NCBI GenBank assembly: GCA_900088475.1
Contig: FLMG01000350.1
Location: forward strand, 224,695 to 271,215
Source: Hyphochytrium catenoides
Taxonomy: Eukaryota > Sar > Hyphochytriomycetes > Hyphochytriales > Hyphochytriaceae
Length of the DNA stretch: 46,521 bases
Reading direction: 5' to 3'
The translations under genes and the position numbers were made by a program. The notes beneath the pieces are model-generated. The model ran no database searches. It was not told the DNA's origin and saw only the letters and a list, made by a program, of their open reading frames with translations. This document shows, piece by piece, positions 44,287 through 46,521 of this stretch; position 1 is the first letter of the stretch; each line of letters starts with the position of its first letter.

Positions 44287-45430
44287 ATGGAGCTACTGAC
44301 TGCGATCAGCGCGACGGTTGTCGTACTCTCCATTCCTGTCCTATGCGCCTTGCTTATTGTCCCGTTATTTGTGCTAGAGATTCTTCAGTGGAGGATTTTT
44401 GCATCTTCTCCCAAGAACAAGGCAATCTTCATTACCGGCTGTGACACTGGATTCGGAAGGCTCCTTGCTGAGCGACTCTATCACAAAGGTGCCAAGGTCT
44501 ATGCCGCATGCCTCACACCTACTGGCTGTCAGACTCTAGAGAAGCTTTGCCCAGATAAAAGCAGAATGAGAACGGTGCAACTCGATATCACCGACCAAAA
44601 GAGCGTGGATAACGCCAGGGACTTTATGTTCAAGGAGCTTGAAAATGACGAAAATGGTCTATGGGGCCTTGTAAACAACGCTGGTATCGCACGAGGCTTC
44701 TTCGTGGAGTTTACGCCGATTGAGAACTTTCAGCAAGTGATGGATGTAAACTTTATTGGGCAAGTCCGAATAACCAAGGCACTGCTACCCCTTATCCGGA
44801 GGAGTAAGAAAGGAGGTAGAATCATCAACATTGCAAGCGTCGCCGGTAGGATGGCAGCTCCTGGTATGAGTGCCTATGCGGCTTCAAAATTTGCCATGGA
44901 AGCATGGTCGGACTCCCTGCGGCGTGAAGTGATGCCATTAGGTGAGCCACCAGGGGCCTTCCATAGGGAAGCGATCATGGTTCTAATAATCAAACGCTTT
45001 GATCCAGGCATCAAGGTGTGCATCTTTGAGCCGTGGTTCTGCGCGACCGAGATTGTGAAGAGCCCGGAGCTCAACATCATTCCGTTCTTCCAGCAGGCCC
45101 CTGCCGAGATTCAGTACGTAGAAGTGTACTAGTGCTCGTCTCTACTTATTCCTGATCTCATAGTATGAAAATATCTGTAGGCAAGCGTATGGCGGTGAAG
45201 CGTGGGCGGAAAAGGCTGTTAAGGCCACAGCTCTTCTTCCCAAGTTTACGGAGAGTCCAAACGGTGTTGTTAACGGCATCAGCGCGGCGCTGTTTTCTCC
45301 GTGGCCGCGCGTCCGGTATTCCTGCACCTACTTCGGAGAACTCTTCGCTATTCCTATGTCCTGGTTCTCAGGCGAATTGCAGGACCTGCCATATTTTTTT
45401 GGTCGCTTCTTAGCACCATCACCTAAGTGA
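44287..45430 (+). CDS. SDR9C-type short-chain dehydrogenase (retinol/steroid/3-hydroxy-acid dehydrogenase-like)
   Basis: Three exons: 44287-44941, 45008-45117, 45164-45430 (343 aa). A hydrophobic helix at residues about 8-33 anchors the enzyme to a membrane. The Rossmann NAD(P) motif T50-G-C-D-T-G-F-G57 and the following AACLTPTG, LDITD, GLWGLVNNAG (NNAG 130-133), N-I-A-S184 and Y197-x3-K201 are all intact, giving a complete Ser-Tyr-Lys catalytic set. The CDTGFG form with GLWGLVNNAG is characteristic of the SDR9C group (17-beta-HSD6, RDH and BDH1 relatives), which oxidise or reduce steroids, retinoids or hydroxybutyrate. Intron 1 (44942-45007, 66 nt) keeps the frame open, so a retained form would add 22 residues just before the I-K-V-C-I-F-E-P strand. 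Intron 2 is 46 nt. The substrate is not predictable. Confidence 0.9.
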
Positions 45431-46521
45431 TTGCCCCACATCATTCTAGGCAGAGCGAGCATTGGTTCTCCCATACAGTGGAAGTGAAAGTTTGACAGAC
45501 AGTGCTAATATCCTTCCCGTATGTCTCAGTGAGCAAGTAACATTGGGCATTGTGATGCCCAGATCTTAGTAGGCATCTTCCTTATGTATAGCTAAATGAA
45601 GATGCTACTGCATCAGCTTGAAGAGACAAGTGCCTGGCTGTTGCTGTTATCTCGATGATAGGGGTGAGACCTTCATCAGTATCTATTGATCAAGTGGCTA
45701 GATTGAGACGCCTATTTAAGGAGAGAGAAGTAAATGTATAGCTGTGTATAGCCAATGAAGTCATTCAGAGCTTTTGGGAGGCTGCTGCTGGGAGGGTTAT
45801 ACCCTCCCGATAAAGAAGGCCAACAAGACATTCAGAGCCGACTGGGACCAGCTAATGCTCCCTCTGTTACTTCCTACAAAGACTCGCCAGTCTGACCGTC
45901 ATCATTAAAAGCAACGGAGGACTGTCGAAGCTTCACCACGCTGTAACACCAGGATGGCAGCATGATCTGATGATCTGGGTCAGTGCCCTGGGTCCTCACC
46001 ACATCGCTAGGAATTGTACCAGCCAACGTGCTAGTCCCAAGACCTTTGCCACTCTACGTTTATTACTGTAGCCTTTCAACCGCTGCGGCAGCATCCAACA
46101 CCGGACCCATCCAACACTGGACCCTCAAGATACTGAAGTGGCGGCCGCTCAAGGTCCTAAATTTTGGGCGTTACTGAGGGTGGGGATCCTAGGGTCAACT
46201 CTATTTCGTAAAGTTACGCTCTCGGAGCCAGTACACTACATGCTAAAGGGCAGTTGATTTCGGTAAATATACATTTTGGAATTCGACAGAAGTCCGACCT
46301 ATGATTGGGCTGGAGCAACCCCTTTCCCGCGAAGGTTTTCTGCCTACTTTTTACTGGCGTTGGGGCTTCTCTTTATGAATCGCCTTTCTCTGGAAGGAGA
46401 GAAAGACGAGGAGCACAGAGGCATGGAGCGGTACATCGAGATAGATGAGGAGGTGCATGAGATACGGGAGAGAGTCATTTAGAGGTGTTAGATGCAGAGA
46501 CAGAGTGGACAGATGGCAAGC
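45431..46521. other. right-edge intergenic region
   Basis: About 1.1 kb after the SDR gene. A short plus frame at 46276-46482 opens only from a TTG and has no recognised motifs; it might be part of a gene continuing beyond the window. Nothing else was seen. Confidence 0.35.

Noticed and set aside
46276-46482. Plus-strand 68-residue frame at the right edge
   Set aside because: It opens from TTG, has no motif, and the window ends shortly after; evidence is insufficient.
1-46521. CRISPR arrays, rRNA, transposase or retroelement signatures
   Set aside because: No regularly spaced repeats, transposase/reverse transcriptase motifs or rRNA core segments were seen on either strand.

Overview
The window is nuclear DNA from a eukaryote. 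Nearly every convincing gene is broken by short GT-AG introns (mostly about 50-230 nt). Coding frames join across these introns with matching phase, and several proteins carry arginine-rich N-termini that look like organelle presequences. The lineage cannot be fixed from this DNA alone. A small protein with the domain known from plants, algae and stramenopiles (TIGR01589 type), two Dictyostelium cAMP-receptor-like 7TM proteins, sterol synthesis and a bacterial-type alkane hydroxylase together suggest a free-living protist, possibly a stramenopile. That is inference.

Layout, left to right. A PH-domain gene (minus) runs off the left edge. A single-exon fringe-like type II membrane glycosyltransferase follows at 1128-2327 (+). 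Next are a small TIGR01589-like gene with a 24-nt microexon (3533-4204, +), an 11-exon multi-OB-fold protein (5351-8307, +) and an 8-exon C4-methylsterol oxidase (9613-11742, +). The sterol gene converges on a membrane-anchored alpha/beta-hydrolase (14226-11941, -). After a 39-N assembly gap beside a CT repeat come an intronless AlkB alkane monooxygenase (16833-15628, -) and glycerol kinase (20279-18204, -). A 4-TM alpha/beta-hydrolase-like protein that lacks the nucleophilic serine follows (22518-25395, +).

The right half holds two paralogous 10-exon 7TM receptor genes (29247-31593 and 38212-40661, +). They flank a 12-exon mitochondrial-type branched-chain aminotransferase (33963-31777, -). 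A DinB-like protein (42015-42918, +) and an SDR9C-type dehydrogenase (44287-45430, +) close the window. Two gene-poor stretches of about 3.9 and 4.2 kb lie directly upstream of the two receptor genes.

Themes. Between 9.6 and 20.3 kb four neighbouring genes act on lipids: sterol C4 oxidation, ester hydrolysis, alkane hydroxylation and glycerol phosphorylation. The hydrolase-like protein at 22.5 kb and the SDR at 44.3 kb may belong to the same theme. The most striking single item is the complete, intronless bacterial-type alkB inside an intron-rich locus. Exon coordinates were worked out by hand from splice motifs, phase and family resemblance; no database search was run.
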